Below, piece by piece: positions 34,795 through 44,793 of a stretch of 64,000 nt of DNA (position 1 is the stretch's first letter; the number at the start of each line of letters is the position of its first letter). The notes below the pieces were generated by a model. That model was not told the origin of the DNA, did no database searches, and was given only the letters and a program-made list of their open reading frames with translations. This DNA is from Acidimicrobiaceae bacterium. Its GTDB lineage: Bacteria; Actinomycetota; Acidimicrobiia; Acidimicrobiales; RAAP-2. The translations under genes were made by a program, and so were the position numbers. Location: contig DAHUYG010000015.1 of assembly GCA_027315315.1 (NCBI GenBank), forward strand, positions 1 through 64,000, read 5' to 3'.

Positions 34795-36303
34795 TCAGCG
34801 GCCCTTCGGCGGGGTGACCCGGCCGCCCTTCTTCTTGTTCTTGCCTCCCCGCCCCTTCGGGGCGGCCGGGACCCTGGCCGGGGGGGTTGCGGGCGGCCGG
34901 CCGCGACCCGAGAGCATCTCGGCCAGCGACTCCTCGGCGCCCCCCGAGGCAATCTGGCGGGCCGCCGCGAGCCGTCCCAGGCGTCCGGTGGGCATGCCCG
35001 GCATGTTGGGCATCGCCCCCGAGCCGACCGAGCGCATCATCTTCTGCATCTCGCGGAACTGCTTGAGCAGCTGGTTCACGTCCTGGGTGGAGGCGCCGCT
35101 CCCCCGGGCGATGCGCACCCGCCGCGAGCCGTCGACGATCGTCGGGTCGGCCCGCTCCTTGGGGGTCATCGAGCGGACGATCGCCTCGATCCGGGCCACC
35201 TGGGAGTCGTCGATCTGCTCGGCGGCCTGGCGGACCTCCTTGGACACCCCGGGCATGAGCCGCAGGATGCCGCCCAGGGACCCCATCTTTTGGACCTGGT
35301 GCAGCTGCTCCAAGAAGTCGTCGAGCGTGAAGCGGCCCGACATGAGCCGGTCGGCCGAGCGCGCCACGACGTCTTGGTCCATGGTCCGCTCGGCCTGCTC
35401 GATCAGCGTGAGCACGTCGCCCATGCCGAGGATCCGGTCCGCCATGCGGTCGGGGTGGAACAGGTCGAGGTCGCCCAGCCGCTCGCCGGTCGAGGCGAAG
35501 ACGATGGGCCGTCCGACCACCTCCTTCACGCTGAGCGCAGCCCCGCCGCGGGCGTCGGAGTCGAGCTTGGAGAGGATCACCCCGTCGAGTGCGAGCGTGT
35601 CGTGGAAGGCCCGGGCCGTGGAGACCGCGTCCTGGCCGGTCATCGCGTCGATGACGAGGAATGTGTAGTGGGGGTTCGTGCGCTCCGAGATACGGCGCAT
35701 CTCGTCCATCAGTGCGCCGTCGACGGTGATGCGGCCGGCGGTGTCGATGATGCACACGTCGCGGCCGAGGCGGCGGGCCTCCTCCACCCCCGCGACCGCC
35801 GTGCTCACCGGGTCCCCCGGCTGGCTGAACACGCTCACCTGGGCCTGGGACCCGAGGATGCGCAGTTGCTCCACGGCTGCCGGTCGCTGGAGGTCCGCCC
35901 CGACGAGGAGCGGGTTGCGGCCCTGGGCCCGCCACCACTGGGCGAGCTTGGCCGCGGCGGTCGTCTTGCCCGAGCCCTGCAGTCCGGCCAGGAGCACGAC
36001 CGTCGGGGGTCGCGGCGCGTAGGTGATGCGCAACGCCTCGCCGCCGAGCGCCTCGACCAGCTGCTCGTGGACGGCCTTCACCACCTGCTGGCCCGGGGTG
36101 AGGCTCCTGCTCAGGACCTCGCTGCTGCAACGCTCCCTGACGGCCTCGACGAAGTGGCGGGCGACGCCGAGCTCGACGTCGGCGTCAAGCAGCGCAGTGC
36201 GGATCTCGCCCAACGCGGCGTCGAGATCGGCCGTCGAGATGCGCCCCCGGTTGCGCAGGCGTCCCGCGACCCGCTCGAGGCGGTCGGAGAGGGCGTCGAA
36301 CAT
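34795..36303 (-). CDS. ffh: Signal recognition particle protein Ffh
   Basis: The 502-residue SRP54 GTPase has the N domain at the start ([22 protein letters not shown]) and the G domain with [31 protein letters not shown]-like [14 protein letters not shown]. The methionine-rich M domain begins at about residue 320 and ends in a Lys/Gly-rich tail. It binds signal peptides and SRP RNA and docks with FtsY, whose gene lies 23 bp upstream. Confidence 0.96.
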   Translation of the reverse strand: MFDALSDRLERVAGRLRNRGRISTADLDAALGEIRTALLDADVELGVARHFVEAVRERCSSEVLSRSLTPGQQVVKAVHEQLVEALGGEALRITYAPRPPTVVLLAGLQGSGKTTAAAKLAQWWRAQGRNPLLVGADLQRPAAVEQLRILGSQAQVSVFSQPGDPVSTAVAGVEEARRLGRDVCIIDTAGRITVDGALMDEMRRISERTNPHYTFLVIDAMTGQDAVSTARAFHDTLALDGVILSKLDSDARGGAALSVKEVVGRPIVFASTGERLGDLDLFHPDRMADRILGMGDVLTLIEQAERTMDQDVVARSADRLMSGRFTLDDFLEQLHQVQKMGSLGGILRLMPGVSKEVRQAAEQIDDSQVARIEAIVRSMTPKERADPTIVDGSRRVRIARGSGASTQDVNQLLKQFREMQKMMRSVGSGAMPNMPGMPTGRLGRLAAARQIASGGAEESLAEMLSGRGRPPATPPARVPAAPKGRGGKNKKKGGRVTPPKGR

Positions 36304-36326
36304 GGGAGGTTCAGGCTATCGGAGGC

Positions 36327-37445
36327 CTACTCGCCGACCAGCGCGTCGACGAACGCCTCGGGGTCGAAGGGGATCATGTCCTCGCTCCCCTCGCCCACGC
36401 CGACCAGCTTCACCGGGAGGCCGAGCTGGCGCTCGATGGAGATGACGACCCCGCCCTTGGCGGTCGAGTCGAGCTTGGTCAGCACCACGCCGGTGACGCC
36501 CACCGCCTCGGTGAACTCCCGGGCCTGGATGAGCGCGTTCTGCCCGGTCGTCGCGTCGAGCACCAGCAGGACCTCGGTCACCCGCCCGGGCTCCCGGTCG
36601 GCGACCCGGCGGATCTTGCGGAGCTCTTCGACGAGGTTGACTTTGGTGTGCAGCCGCCCGGCGGTGTCCGCCAGCACCAGGTCGTTGCCCCGTGCCTTGG
36701 CCCGCTGCACGGCGTCGAAGACCACCGCCGAGGGATCGCCGCCCTCCGCCCCGCGCACGATCTCGGTGCCGGCACGCTCGGCCCACACCTGGAGCTGGTC
36801 GGCGGCGGCGGCTCGGAAGGTGTCGCCCGCCGCGAGCAGCACCGAGCGGCCGTCGTGCCGACGGGCGAGGGCGATCTTCCCGATGCTGGTGGTCTTGCCG
36901 ACACCGTTCACCCCGACGAAGAGCCAGACGTTGACGACCGCCGCGTCGTCGTCGAAGCGCAACGTCCGGTCGGGGTTCTCGTCGAACACCGCGAGCAGCT
37001 CGTCCTCGAGCGCCTCGCGCACCGCCTCGGCCCCTTCGCGCTGGGCCTGCGCGCCGCGCACCGCCGAGAGCAGCGCCTCGGTGGTCTCGACGCCCACGTC
37101 AGCGCGCAGCAGCGCCTCCTCGGCGGCGTCGAACGCGGCCGCGCCGTCGCCGCGCGCCCCCAGCGCCCGCAGCGGAGCGAACAGGTTGCGGGCCCGACCG
37201 AGGCGCTCGCGCAGGGTGGCCTCGGCAACCGGTTGCTCGGAGACCGGTTGCTCGACGACCGGTTGCTTCGCGACGGGCGGCGCGGCCCTCGGCCCCAACA
37301 CCTCGACCGGCTCGGGCCGGGGGGGTGCCGTCGGGCGGATCGGCGGCCCCTGGCGGGTGCCCCGCGGGGGCCGGCGGGACCGGGTGACGGCGATGGTCCC
37401 GAGGAGCACCACGACGACACCGAGCACGACCCAGAGTGCGATCAC
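36327..37445 (-). CDS. ftsY: SRP receptor GTPase FtsY
   Basis: The 372-residue receptor starts with a membrane helix (IALWVVLGVVVVLLGTIAV), as in many actinobacterial FtsY. A short Pro-rich linker follows with a small repeat (KQPVVEQPVSEQPVAE). The NG domain carries GVNGVGKTTSIGKIA, DTAGRLHTK and TKLDSTAKGG. The long acidic A domain of E. coli is missing, the membrane helix taking its place. ftsY, ffh and smc are contiguous on the same strand. Confidence 0.95.
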   Translation of the reverse strand: MIALWVVLGVVVVLLGTIAVTRSRRPPRGTRQGPPIRPTAPPRPEPVEVLGPRAAPPVAKQPVVEQPVSEQPVAEATLRERLGRARNLFAPLRALGARGDGAAAFDAAEEALLRADVGVETTEALLSAVRGAQAQREGAEAVREALEDELLAVFDENPDRTLRFDDDAAVVNVWLFVGVNGVGKTTSIGKIALARRHDGRSVLLAAGDTFRAAAADQLQVWAERAGTEIVRGAEGGDPSAVVFDAVQRAKARGNDLVLADTAGRLHTKVNLVEELRKIRRVADREPGRVTEVLLVLDATTGQNALIQAREFTEAVGVTGVVLTKLDSTAKGGVVISIERQLGLPVKLVGVGEGSEDMIPFDPEAFVDALVGE

Positions 37446-37482
37446 GAAGGGTGGAGCCTACCCAGCGTCGATGGGCGTCCGG

Positions 37483-40400
37483 TCAGGAGGCGGCGCGCTC
37501 CTCTCGCTCGGCGCGATCGGTCATCCGCTGGCTCACCACCTGGGAGGAGCCGCCCGGTGCCATCGTCACGCCGTAGAGCGCGTCGCCCGCCTCCATCGTG
37601 CGCTTCTGGTGGGACACGATGATGAGCTGCGCCTCGTCGCGGAACTCGTGGACCATGTCCAAGAAGCGGTGCAGGTTCACGTCGTCGAGGGCCGCCTCGA
37701 CCTCGTCCATGACGTAGAAGGGCGAGGGCCGACTGCGGAACACCGCGAACAGGAACGCCAGCGCGGAGAGCGAGCGCTCGCCACCCGAGAGCAGCGAGAC
37801 GCGCCGCAGGTTGCGGCCGGCCGGCCGGATCTCGATCTCGACCCCGGTGTGCAAGAGGTCCTCGGGCTCGGTCAGGACGAGCCGACCGGTGCCCCCCGGG
37901 AAGAGCGTCGAGACGAGATGCGAGAAGTGCTCGTTCACGTCGGCGACCGCGGCCGCGAAGGTCTCGGCGATCTCGCGGTCGAGGGTCCGGATGACCTCCT
38001 GGAGCTCCCGGCGCGCCGATCGGACGTCGTCGGTCTGGGCCTCGAGCTCGCGGTGGCGCTCTTCCAACACGCCCAGCTCCTCGAGCGCCAGCGGATTGAT
38101 GGGTCCCAGCCGGGCCAGCTTGGCTTCGAGTGCCTCGGCCCGCTCGACGGCCGAGACGCCGTCGGGGAGCTCGGGACACGGCACGCCGATCACCTCGGCG
38201 GCGGTGCGCGAGAACTGCTGTCGCACCATCTCGGTGAGCGCCTCGGTCCTCACCTCCACCTCGGCCACCTCGTGGTCGAGGCCGCGCATCTTCTCGCGGA
38301 CGTCCTGCAGGCTGCGCTCGGCAGCACCCCGGTCGCGCTGCAGCGTCTCGAGGCGCTCGCCGCCGGCGCGCACCGCGTCGATCTGGGCGCGGTAGTCGGC
38401 CTCGAGGGTGCGCTCGAGATCCTCGAGGCGTGCCCGCTCCCCCGAGACGAGGCCCGAGAGCCGCCCGACCGCCCGCATGTCCTCCTCGAGCCGGAGGCGC
38501 CGGGCCGCCGCCGCGTCGCGCTCCTCGCCGTGCCCGACGAGGCGGCGCTCAACCTCGGCGAGGCGGGCGGCGAGCACCCGGGCGCGCTCGGCCAGCCCTG
38601 CCACCTCGAGGTCGATGCGCTGGCGCTCCTCGGCCAGAGCCGCGCGACGGTCCTCGAGTGCGCGGCGCCCGGCCTCGGCCCGCTCGGCCCGCTCGACGGC
38701 CTCGGCCAGCGCCGCTTCCAGGCGCGGCAGGGACTCCTCGTGCTCGGCGAGGACCCTGGCCTCGGACTCGGCCGACGCGGCCACCTCGCCCAGGGTGCGC
38801 CGGACCTCGTCGAGCTCGGTCGCGAGCCGGACGCGGTCCTTCGCGATGCGGCTGTGCTCGGCCTCGGCCGCCGAGGTCTCCGCCAGGTGTCGGTCGAGCT
38901 CACGGGTCGCCGCCAACGAAGCGCTGCGCGCCGCGTCGAGCGCCTCACGAGCGGACTTGAGGCGGGCGGCCGCCCGCGCCGCGTCCTCGGCGCCCCGTGC
39001 GGCGCGAGCCTCGGCCTCCTCCACGGCCGAGACCGTGACGAGGCGGCTGGACGAGCGCGCCCGCCAGCCGCTCCGGGCGAAGCGGTCGCCCTCCGCGGTG
39101 ACCACGACGAGGTCCGGGCGGTCGAGCGCGAGCTCGATGGCCCGCTCCCAACCGTCGATCGCCACCGCCGAGGCGAGCACCGCATCGAGCATCGCGTCGA
39201 GGGCGGCGCCCCCCGAGCGCGTCCGGACGTGGGGCCGGAGCAGCTCGGCGTCGACCGGCACTTCGGGCACGCCCTGGGCCGCGGTCCCCTCGGGGGCGGG
39301 CAGGACGACGCCGGCGGTGCCGCGGCTGCGCAGGCGGCCGAGCGCGTTCTTCGCCGCGTGGGCCCCCTCGACGACGACGGCCGCCATCGACGCGCCGACC
39401 GCCGCCTCGAACGCCGCCTCGTAGCCGGGATCGATCTCGACCAGCTCGACGAGCGCGCCGAGAACCCCGTCGTCCCCGCGCAGCACCTCGCGTCCACCCG
39501 AGCCCTGGAGCTCCTGGAGCGCGCGAGAGAGTGCCTCGGCCCGGGCCGCCGCCCGGTGTCGCCCCTCCTCGGCCGCGGCGAGCGCCCGTTCGGCTTCGTC
39601 GGCCTCGGCCCGCGCCCCCCGGGCTGCGCCATCGGCGGTGCGCGCAGACTCCTCGAGCTCGCTGGCGCGTTCGGCGAGGGTGCGCCGCAGCGACTCCGAG
39701 TCCTGCATCGCCGCCTCGAGCTCGGCGTCGCGAGCGCTCAGGGCCTCGATCCGCCGCTCGAGGGAGCGCAGCCCCGACTGGGCCTGCTGGCCGGTCCGCC
39801 GCAGGACCTCGACCCGCGCCCTCGTCACCTGGAGCGCCTCTTCGGCCGCCGCGACGTCGGTGCCGTCGCCCCACTGGGCGAGGTGGGCCTGCACGTCGGC
39901 GGCCAGCTCGGCCTCGGCCCGCTCGAGTGCATCCTGGCCGGGACCGCCGGCGGCCAGCTCGGCCTCGGTCATGGCCATCTCGCTCGCCAGGCGGGCCGCC
40001 TCGGCCTCGAGGGTCGAGACGACGTCGAGGTCCGCCGCGGCGTCGAGGGAGGCCGCGATGGCGCGGCGGCGCTCCTCGAGGACCTGGGTCGTGCCCCGCG
40101 TGCGCTGGACGAGCGCCCGGACCCGCCCGAGGCTGGACGCGAGGTCCTCCTCGCGGCGCGATGCCAGCTCGGCGGCTGCCGCCGAGGCCTGGCGGTCCAG
40201 CTCGGCCAGCTCGGCGACGAGGCGGTCCTGGTCCTCTCCGAGCATGCCGAGCGAGGTCGTCGCCAGGCGGCCGCGCTCGGCCAGGTCGGCCAGCTCCACA
40301 CCGGCCAGGTGCTGGCGGAGCTCGTTCAGCTCGGCCGCCAGGCTGGCGTGACTGCGCGCCGCCGTGGCCTGGCGCTCGAGGGGTCGGATCTGGCGCCGCA

Positions 40401-40992
40401 CCTCGCGGACCAGGTCCCCCAGGCGCTCGAGGTTCTCCTGGGTCGCGTCGAGGCGCCGCTCGGCGCGCTCCCGGCGCTGGCGGTGCTTGCGGACCCCCGC
40501 CGCGTCCTCGATGATCGCCCGCCGGTCCTCGGGTCGGGCGTTCAGCACGGTGTCGAGCTGGCCCTGGCCGATGATCATGTGCTGCTGGCGCCCGACCCCG
40601 GTATCGCTCAGCAGCTCTTGGATGTCGAGCAGGCGGCAGGGCTGGCCGTTGATCGCGTACTCGCTGTCACCGGTGCGAAAGAGGGTCCGGGTGATCGTCA
40701 CCTCGGCCATGTCGAGGGGCAGCTTCCCTGAGCTGTTGTCGATGGTGAGCGAGACCTCGGCGCGCCCGAGCGGGGGGCGGCTCGAGCTGCCGGCGAAGAT
40801 GACGTCGGCCATGGTCGCCGAGCGCAGCGAGCGTGGGCCCTGCGCCCCGAGCACCCAAGTCACGGCGTCCACCACGTTGGACTTGCCGCTGCCGTTCGGC
40901 CCGACCACCACGGTCACGCCCGGTTCGAACTCGAGGACTGTCGGGTCGGCGAAGGACTTGAAGCCCTTCATGCCGAGGGACCGGAGGAACAT
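37483..40992 (-). CDS. smc: Chromosome segregation protein SMC
   Basis: The 1,169-residue ATPase has the Walker A GPNGSGKSNVVDAV at about residues 32-45 and Q-loop-like LGAQGPRSLRS. Long coiled coils flank a hinge domain around residues 500-660 (LQGSGGREVLRGDDGVLGALVELVEIDPGYEAAFEAAVG). The signature LLSGGERSLSALAFLFAVF and Walker B YVMDEVEAALDDVN lie near the C-terminus. It forms condensin with ScpA/ScpB, which are not in the window. The start at 40992 gives the standard MFLRSLGMKGFKSF N-terminus. Confidence 0.97.
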   Translation of the reverse strand: MFLRSLGMKGFKSFADPTVLEFEPGVTVVVGPNGSGKSNVVDAVTWVLGAQGPRSLRSATMADVIFAGSSSRPPLGRAEVSLTIDNSSGKLPLDMAEVTITRTLFRTGDSEYAINGQPCRLLDIQELLSDTGVGRQQHMIIGQGQLDTVLNARPEDRRAIIEDAAGVRKHRQRRERAERRLDATQENLERLGDLVREVRRQIRPLERQATAARSHASLAAELNELRQHLAGVELADLAERGRLATTSLGMLGEDQDRLVAELAELDRQASAAAAELASRREEDLASSLGRVRALVQRTRGTTQVLEERRRAIAASLDAAADLDVVSTLEAEAARLASEMAMTEAELAAGGPGQDALERAEAELAADVQAHLAQWGDGTDVAAAEEALQVTRARVEVLRRTGQQAQSGLRSLERRIEALSARDAELEAAMQDSESLRRTLAERASELEESARTADGAARGARAEADEAERALAAAEEGRHRAAARAEALSRALQELQGSGGREVLRGDDGVLGALVELVEIDPGYEAAFEAAVGASMAAVVVEGAHAAKNALGRLRSRGTAGVVLPAPEGTAAQGVPEVPVDAELLRPHVRTRSGGAALDAMLDAVLASAVAIDGWERAIELALDRPDLVVVTAEGDRFARSGWRARSSSRLVTVSAVEEAEARAARGAEDAARAAARLKSAREALDAARSASLAATRELDRHLAETSAAEAEHSRIAKDRVRLATELDEVRRTLGEVAASAESEARVLAEHEESLPRLEAALAEAVERAERAEAGRRALEDRRAALAEERQRIDLEVAGLAERARVLAARLAEVERRLVGHGEERDAAAARRLRLEEDMRAVGRLSGLVSGERARLEDLERTLEADYRAQIDAVRAGGERLETLQRDRGAAERSLQDVREKMRGLDHEVAEVEVRTEALTEMVRQQFSRTAAEVIGVPCPELPDGVSAVERAEALEAKLARLGPINPLALEELGVLEERHRELEAQTDDVRSARRELQEVIRTLDREIAETFAAAVADVNEHFSHLVSTLFPGGTGRLVLTEPEDLLHTGVEIEIRPAGRNLRRVSLLSGGERSLSALAFLFAVFRSRPSPFYVMDEVEAALDDVNLHRFLDMVHEFRDEAQLIIVSHQKRTMEAGDALYGVTMAPGGSSQVVSQRMTDRAEREERAAS

Positions 40993-41057
40993 TGACGGCG
41001 ACCCTACCAATCACCGCGAGCCCAACTACGGACGTCGGGCCGGCCCGCCGGGGCCGC

Positions 41058-41960
41058 TCAGACCTGGCAGTGCTCGCAGTAGAAGGTGGACCGGCCGCCG
41101 GTCTTCACCCGCACGATCGAGTTGCGGCACCTGCGACAGGGCTGCCCCTCGCGGTCGTAGACCTGGTGCTGGCCCTGGTAGTCGCCGACCTCGCCGAAGA
41201 GGTCCCGGTACTGCTCGTCGGCGAGCGACGAGCCGCGGTGCTTGATCGCCTCGGCCAGGGTCTCGACCATGGCCCGGTACAGCCGGCGCGCCTCGGTGGC
41301 CGACAGTCCGTCGCTCTGGCGGTCGTAGCGGAGGCCCGCCTGGAAGAGGATCTCGTCGGAGTACAGGTTGCCGATGCCCGCTGCGAACTGCTGGTCCATG
41401 AGCAGCGCCTTGATGCCGGCGCGCCGCGCCCGGAGCATGAGCGCGAAGCGCTCCCAGCTCATCACGTCCTCGACGGGGTCGAACCCGAGGTGGGCGAGCT
41501 CGGGGACGGCCTGGCGGATCGGGACCGTCGAGGCCGGGCCAGCGCCGTTGACCGAGGTGGACGAGGCCGGCTTCTCGTTTTCGGGGCGCCCGGGGGAGAC
41601 GAACATCTCGCCGAAGGTGCGCGGGTCGACGTAGCGCAGCTCGCCGCCCTGGGTGAAGGTGATGACCACGTGGGTGTGCTTGGGCTTGGCCTCCTTGGCG
41701 CTCTTCACCCGCAGCAGCTGGCCGCTCATGCCGAGGTGCACGACGAGCGTTGCCGTGTTGTCGAGGCTCAAGAGGAGGTACTTGCCGAGCCGGCCGACGC
41801 TCTTGATGGTGCGGCCCTCCAAAAGGGCGCGGAAGTGCTTGGCGCTCGGGTGGCGGCGCACCGAGCGGCCGTTGGCCACCGCCACGACCTTGACCTTGCG
41901 GCCCACGACCTCCTTCGCGAGGTCCTGGCGCAGCGTCTCGACCTCGGGGAGCTCAGGCAT
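41058..41960 (-). CDS. mutM: Formamidopyrimidine-DNA glycosylase (Fpg/MutM)
   Basis: The 300-residue bifunctional glycosylase/AP lyase starts PELPEVETLRQDL with the catalytic Pro2 and Glu3 after Met removal. It has GRLGKYLLLSL with the conserved Lys, HLGMSGQL, the helix-two-turn-helix MDQQFAAGIGNLYSDEILF and the C-terminal zinc finger CRRCRNSIVRVKTGGRSTFYCEHCQ. An insert of about 25 residues before AVPELAHLG makes it slightly long. It removes 8-oxoguanine. It overlaps rnc by 8 bp. Confidence 0.95.
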   Translation of the reverse strand: MPELPEVETLRQDLAKEVVGRKVKVVAVANGRSVRRHPSAKHFRALLEGRTIKSVGRLGKYLLLSLDNTATLVVHLGMSGQLLRVKSAKEAKPKHTHVVITFTQGGELRYVDPRTFGEMFVSPGRPENEKPASSTSVNGAGPASTVPIRQAVPELAHLGFDPVEDVMSWERFALMLRARRAGIKALLMDQQFAAGIGNLYSDEILFQAGLRYDRQSDGLSATEARRLYRAMVETLAEAIKHRGSSLADEQYRDLFGEVGDYQGQHQVYDREGQPCRRCRNSIVRVKTGGRSTFYCEHCQV

Positions 41961-42672
41961 CGACGAACCGTCCCAACGCGTCGGCCGCCGCCGCCTGCTC
42001 GGCGTCCTTCTTGGAGGTCCCCTCGCCTCGCCCGAGGCGGTCCCCGCCCACGAAGACCTCCGCCCGGTAGTGCCGGCCGTGGTCCGGACCCGAGCCCTCG
42101 ACCTCGTAGACGGGCACGCCATCGCCTCGCTTGACGGTCGCCTCCTGGAGCCGGCTCTTGTGGTCGAAGTGCTCGGGCTCGGCCGCCGCCCGCTCGATGC
42201 GCTCGCCCACGAGCCGCAGCACGAGGTCCCGGGCGCTCGGCCAGCCGGCGTCGAGGTAGACCGCGCCGATCAGCGCCTCGGTGGCGTCGGCGAGCAGCGA
42301 GCTCTTGGTGCGGCCCCCCGAGGACTCCTCGCCCTTCCCGAGCATGAGCACGCCGCCCACCCCGAGCGACTCGGCCACCTCGGCCAGCGCACGGGCGTTC
42401 ACCACCGCCGAGCGCACCTTGGCCAGTTGGCCCTCGGCGAAGTCGGGGTACGCGGCGTAGCAGTGCGCGGCGACCACCAGGCCGAGCACGGCGTCGCCCA
42501 GGTACTCGAGGCGCTCGTTGGACGGCGCACCCTCGCGCTCGGCGCACCAGCTGCGGTGCGAGAGCGCCTGGTGCAAGAGCGCGGGATCGCCGAAGCGGTG
42601 CCCGAGGCGCTCGGCGAGCGCCCGCTCGCCCGCGTCGTCGATCCCTCCGTGCCCGGGCGCAGCACCCGGCAC
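41953..42672 (-). CDS. rnc: Ribonuclease III
   Basis: The 239-residue enzyme has the signature NERLEYLGDAVLGLVVA in its RNase III domain, the second metal cluster in DATEALIGAVYLD, and a C-terminal double-stranded RNA-binding domain (HKSRLQEATV to GTSKKDAEQAAAADALG). It processes rRNA and other duplex RNA. I prefer the GTG at 42672, which has AGGAGG 5 nt upstream; a TTG at 42699 overlapping the acpP stop would add nine residues. Confidence 0.94.
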   Translation of the reverse strand: MPGAAPGHGGIDDAGERALAERLGHRFGDPALLHQALSHRSWCAEREGAPSNERLEYLGDAVLGLVVAAHCYAAYPDFAEGQLAKVRSAVVNARALAEVAESLGVGGVLMLGKGEESSGGRTKSSLLADATEALIGAVYLDAGWPSARDLVLRLVGERIERAAAEPEHFDHKSRLQEATVKRGDGVPVYEVEGSGPDHGRHYRAEVFVGGDRLGRGEGTSKKDAEQAAAADALGRFVDA

Positions 42673-42695
42673 CCCGGCCTCCTGCGTCGCCTCGA

Positions 42696-42992
42696 TCAAT
42701 CGGCTCCGAGCTTGGCCACGACATAGTCGACGGCGTCGCGGACCGTGCGCAGGTCCTCCAGATCCTCGTCCTCGATCCTGAACCCGACGGTCCGCTCCCC
42801 GAGCTCCTCCTCCAGCGCCTCGACCAGCTCGATCAGGGCGAGCGAGTCGGCGTTCAGGTCCTCGGAGAACGAGGAGGACTCGCTGATCGCGGCGGGGTCG
42901 GTCTCCAAGATGTCCGCCAGCTGGTCGCGGATGAGCTCGAAGACTCCCTGGCGGTCCAGCGGTTGACGGTCGATGTGGGTCTCTGCGGGCAC
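42696..42992 (-). CDS. acpP: Acyl carrier protein
   Basis: The 98-residue protein is acidic and helical with the phosphopantetheine attachment Ser50 in ADSLALIELVEALEEEL, flanked by FSEDLNADS. An N-terminal extension of about 12 residues precedes the usual start. The GTG start has AGGAG 7 nt upstream. It lies directly upstream of rnc, as in many Gram-positive genomes, while plsX and rpmF are about 4 kb away. Confidence 0.93.
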   Translation of the reverse strand: MPAETHIDRQPLDRQGVFELIRDQLADILETDPAAISESSSFSEDLNADSLALIELVEALEEELGERTVGFRIEDEDLEDLRTVRDAVDYVVAKLGAD

Positions 42993-43143
42993 AAGAGCTC
43001 CTGCACGCTGGGGATATGGCAGCCCCCAGTGTACCGGCCACGCAGCGCTTCCGGCGGGTTGGGCGCCCGCCCGTCCCACTGTGCACAACCCCGAATTCCC
43101 TGGTCAGGGGGGAAAGGGGGGCGTCACAAGGGCGCGTGGGCGC

Positions 43144-44655
43144 TCAGGCGGCCTCGAGGGCCTCGGTCTCGAGGGAGGCCGGCTCGGCCCCCGCCACCCC
43201 GGTGCTCCTCGACAAGAGGAGCCCGGCCACCACGAGGGCGACCACCACCATCGCGGTCGACACCTCGAAGGCCCGGACGTCCCCGTGGACCGCCGCGTAG
43301 GGCACCACCCGGGCCGCCGCCCTGGCCGAGAGCCCCCGGGTGTGCGCGCTCAGATAGGAGGCCGAGGCCGAGGAGGCCACCGTGTTCAAGAGCGCGATCC
43401 CGAGCGACCCTCCCACCTGCTGGGTGGCGTTGACGAGGGCGCTCGCGACCCCGGCGTCCCGCCGGGCCACGCCCACGAGCGAGGTCGAGCTCATGGGCAC
43501 GAATGCGAGGGCGAGCCCGAGACTGAGCACGAGCTCGGCCGGCAGCACGCCCGAGACGAACGAGCTCGTGACCGAGATCCGGGCGAACATGAGCAGCCCG
43601 ATCGTGCTGAGCGAGAGCCCGCTCAACATGAGCGTGCGGGCACCGAGCCTCGGCAGCAGCTGGCTCGCCACCCCCGCCCCGAGGATGATCCCGCCCGAGA
43701 GCGGCAGGAACGAGAACCCCGCCCGCAGCGCCGAGTCGTGCTGGATCGACTGGAGGAAGTAGGTCAGGAACAAGAAGGTGCCGAGCATGGCGATCCCGAC
43801 GAAGAACGAGGCGAGGAAGGCCCCGCCCCGCTGGCGGTCGAGGACGACGCGCAGCGGCAGCAGCGGGTTGGGCGCCCGGCGCTCGCTCGCCACGAACCCG
43901 GCGAGGGAGACGATCGCTCCCGCCAGGAGGGCGACCGTGGTGGGCGAGCTCCAGCCGTCGGTCCCCGCCGTGGTGAACCCGTAGACCAGGAGGAACATGG
44001 AGAGGGTGGCGAGCGCCGCGCCGCGGACGTCGTAGCCCGCCCTCGAGCGCTCCCGGCTCTCGGTCAGCACGCGGCGGGTCGCCCACGCGGCCACCAGCGC
44101 GATCGGCACGTTGATGAGCAGCGTCCAGCGCCACGAGGCGAGGTCGGTCAGCGTGCCCCCGAGGACGAGGCCGATCGCCACCCCGCCACCCGCGACCGAG
44201 CTGTAGACCCCGAAGGCCCGGGCCCGCTCCCGGGCCTCGGTGAAGGTGACGGTGAGCAGCGACAGCGAGGCCGGCGCCATGACCGCCGCGAAGGCACCCT
44301 GCAGCGCCCGCGCCCCGAAGAGCATCGCCGAGGACTGGGCGAGGCCGCCCAGGGCCGAAGCGGTGGCGAAGCCGATGAGCCCGATCTGGAGCATGCGCCG
44401 CCGGCCGAGATAGTCGGCGAGCCGCCCGCCGAGCAGGAGCAGGGTGCCGAAGACGAGCGTGTAGGCCGACAGCACCCACTGGCGGTCGGCGGTCGAGATG
44501 TGCAGGGCCCGTTGGGCCGAGGGTAGGGCGACGATCACGACCGAGGTGTCGAGGACGATCATCAGCTGCGCGACCGCGATCAGGACGAGCGCCCAGCGCT
44601 TTCGCCCCGCCTCGCTCGTTGCGTCGGCCCGGGCCCCGATCTGTTGTGCGGCCAT
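43144..44655 (-). CDS. MFS drug-export transporter (DHA2 / EmrB-QacA family)
   Basis: The 503-residue protein has about 14 hydrophobic segments. The family markers are LDTSVVIVALPSAQRALH in helix 1, LLLGGRLADYLGRRR in the loop after helix 2 and GARALQGAFAAVMAPASLSLL in the fifth helix region. It would export hydrophobic drugs by proton antiport. Its start has GAGGAG upstream. A divergent TetR gene with a palindrome in the promoter gap suggests drug-inducible control. Confidence 0.9.
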   Translation of the reverse strand: MAAQQIGARADATSEAGRKRWALVLIAVAQLMIVLDTSVVIVALPSAQRALHISTADRQWVLSAYTLVFGTLLLLGGRLADYLGRRRMLQIGLIGFATASALGGLAQSSAMLFGARALQGAFAAVMAPASLSLLTVTFTEARERARAFGVYSSVAGGGVAIGLVLGGTLTDLASWRWTLLINVPIALVAAWATRRVLTESRERSRAGYDVRGAALATLSMFLLVYGFTTAGTDGWSSPTTVALLAGAIVSLAGFVASERRAPNPLLPLRVVLDRQRGGAFLASFFVGIAMLGTFLFLTYFLQSIQHDSALRAGFSFLPLSGGIILGAGVASQLLPRLGARTLMLSGLSLSTIGLLMFARISVTSSFVSGVLPAELVLSLGLALAFVPMSSTSLVGVARRDAGVASALVNATQQVGGSLGIALLNTVASSASASYLSAHTRGLSARAAARVVPYAAVHGDVRAFEVSTAMVVVALVVAGLLLSRSTGVAGAEPASLETEALEAA

Positions 44656-44692
44656 CGATTGCTCCTCTCCCCGCCCTGCCGGGCGACCTGCG

Positions 44693-44698
44693 TATAAT
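44693..44698 (+). promoter_or_regulatory. Consensus -10 hexamer TATAAT in the tetR/MFS gap
   Basis: A perfect TATAAT, rare in this GC-rich sequence, lies 95 nt before the tetR ATG. No good -35 box was found, and the AT-rich core could also serve the divergent MFS promoter. Confidence 0.4.
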
Positions 44699-44725
44699 CG
44701 GAGTGGTAGTTCCCCTTAGTGGGCA

Positions 44726-44751
44726 ACATACGGAACGTTGGTTCCGGTTGT
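44726..44751. promoter_or_regulatory. Putative TetR operator palindrome
   Basis: ACATACGGAAC (44726-44736) and GTTCCGGTTGT (44741-44751) are inverted repeats matching at 9 of 11 positions, with a perfect CGGAAC/GTTCCG core and a 4-bp spacer. It lies between the divergent MFS and TetR genes. Confidence 0.6.
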
Positions 44752-44793
44752 CAACCCGCCGGCCCGTCCGGCGGTGAGCCGAGGAGCGGGTGC

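Noticed and set aside
34588-40731. A 2,047-codon open frame on the plus strand
   Set aside because: It lies opposite ffh, ftsY and smc, all with clear motifs. It is a shadow of GC-rich codon use.
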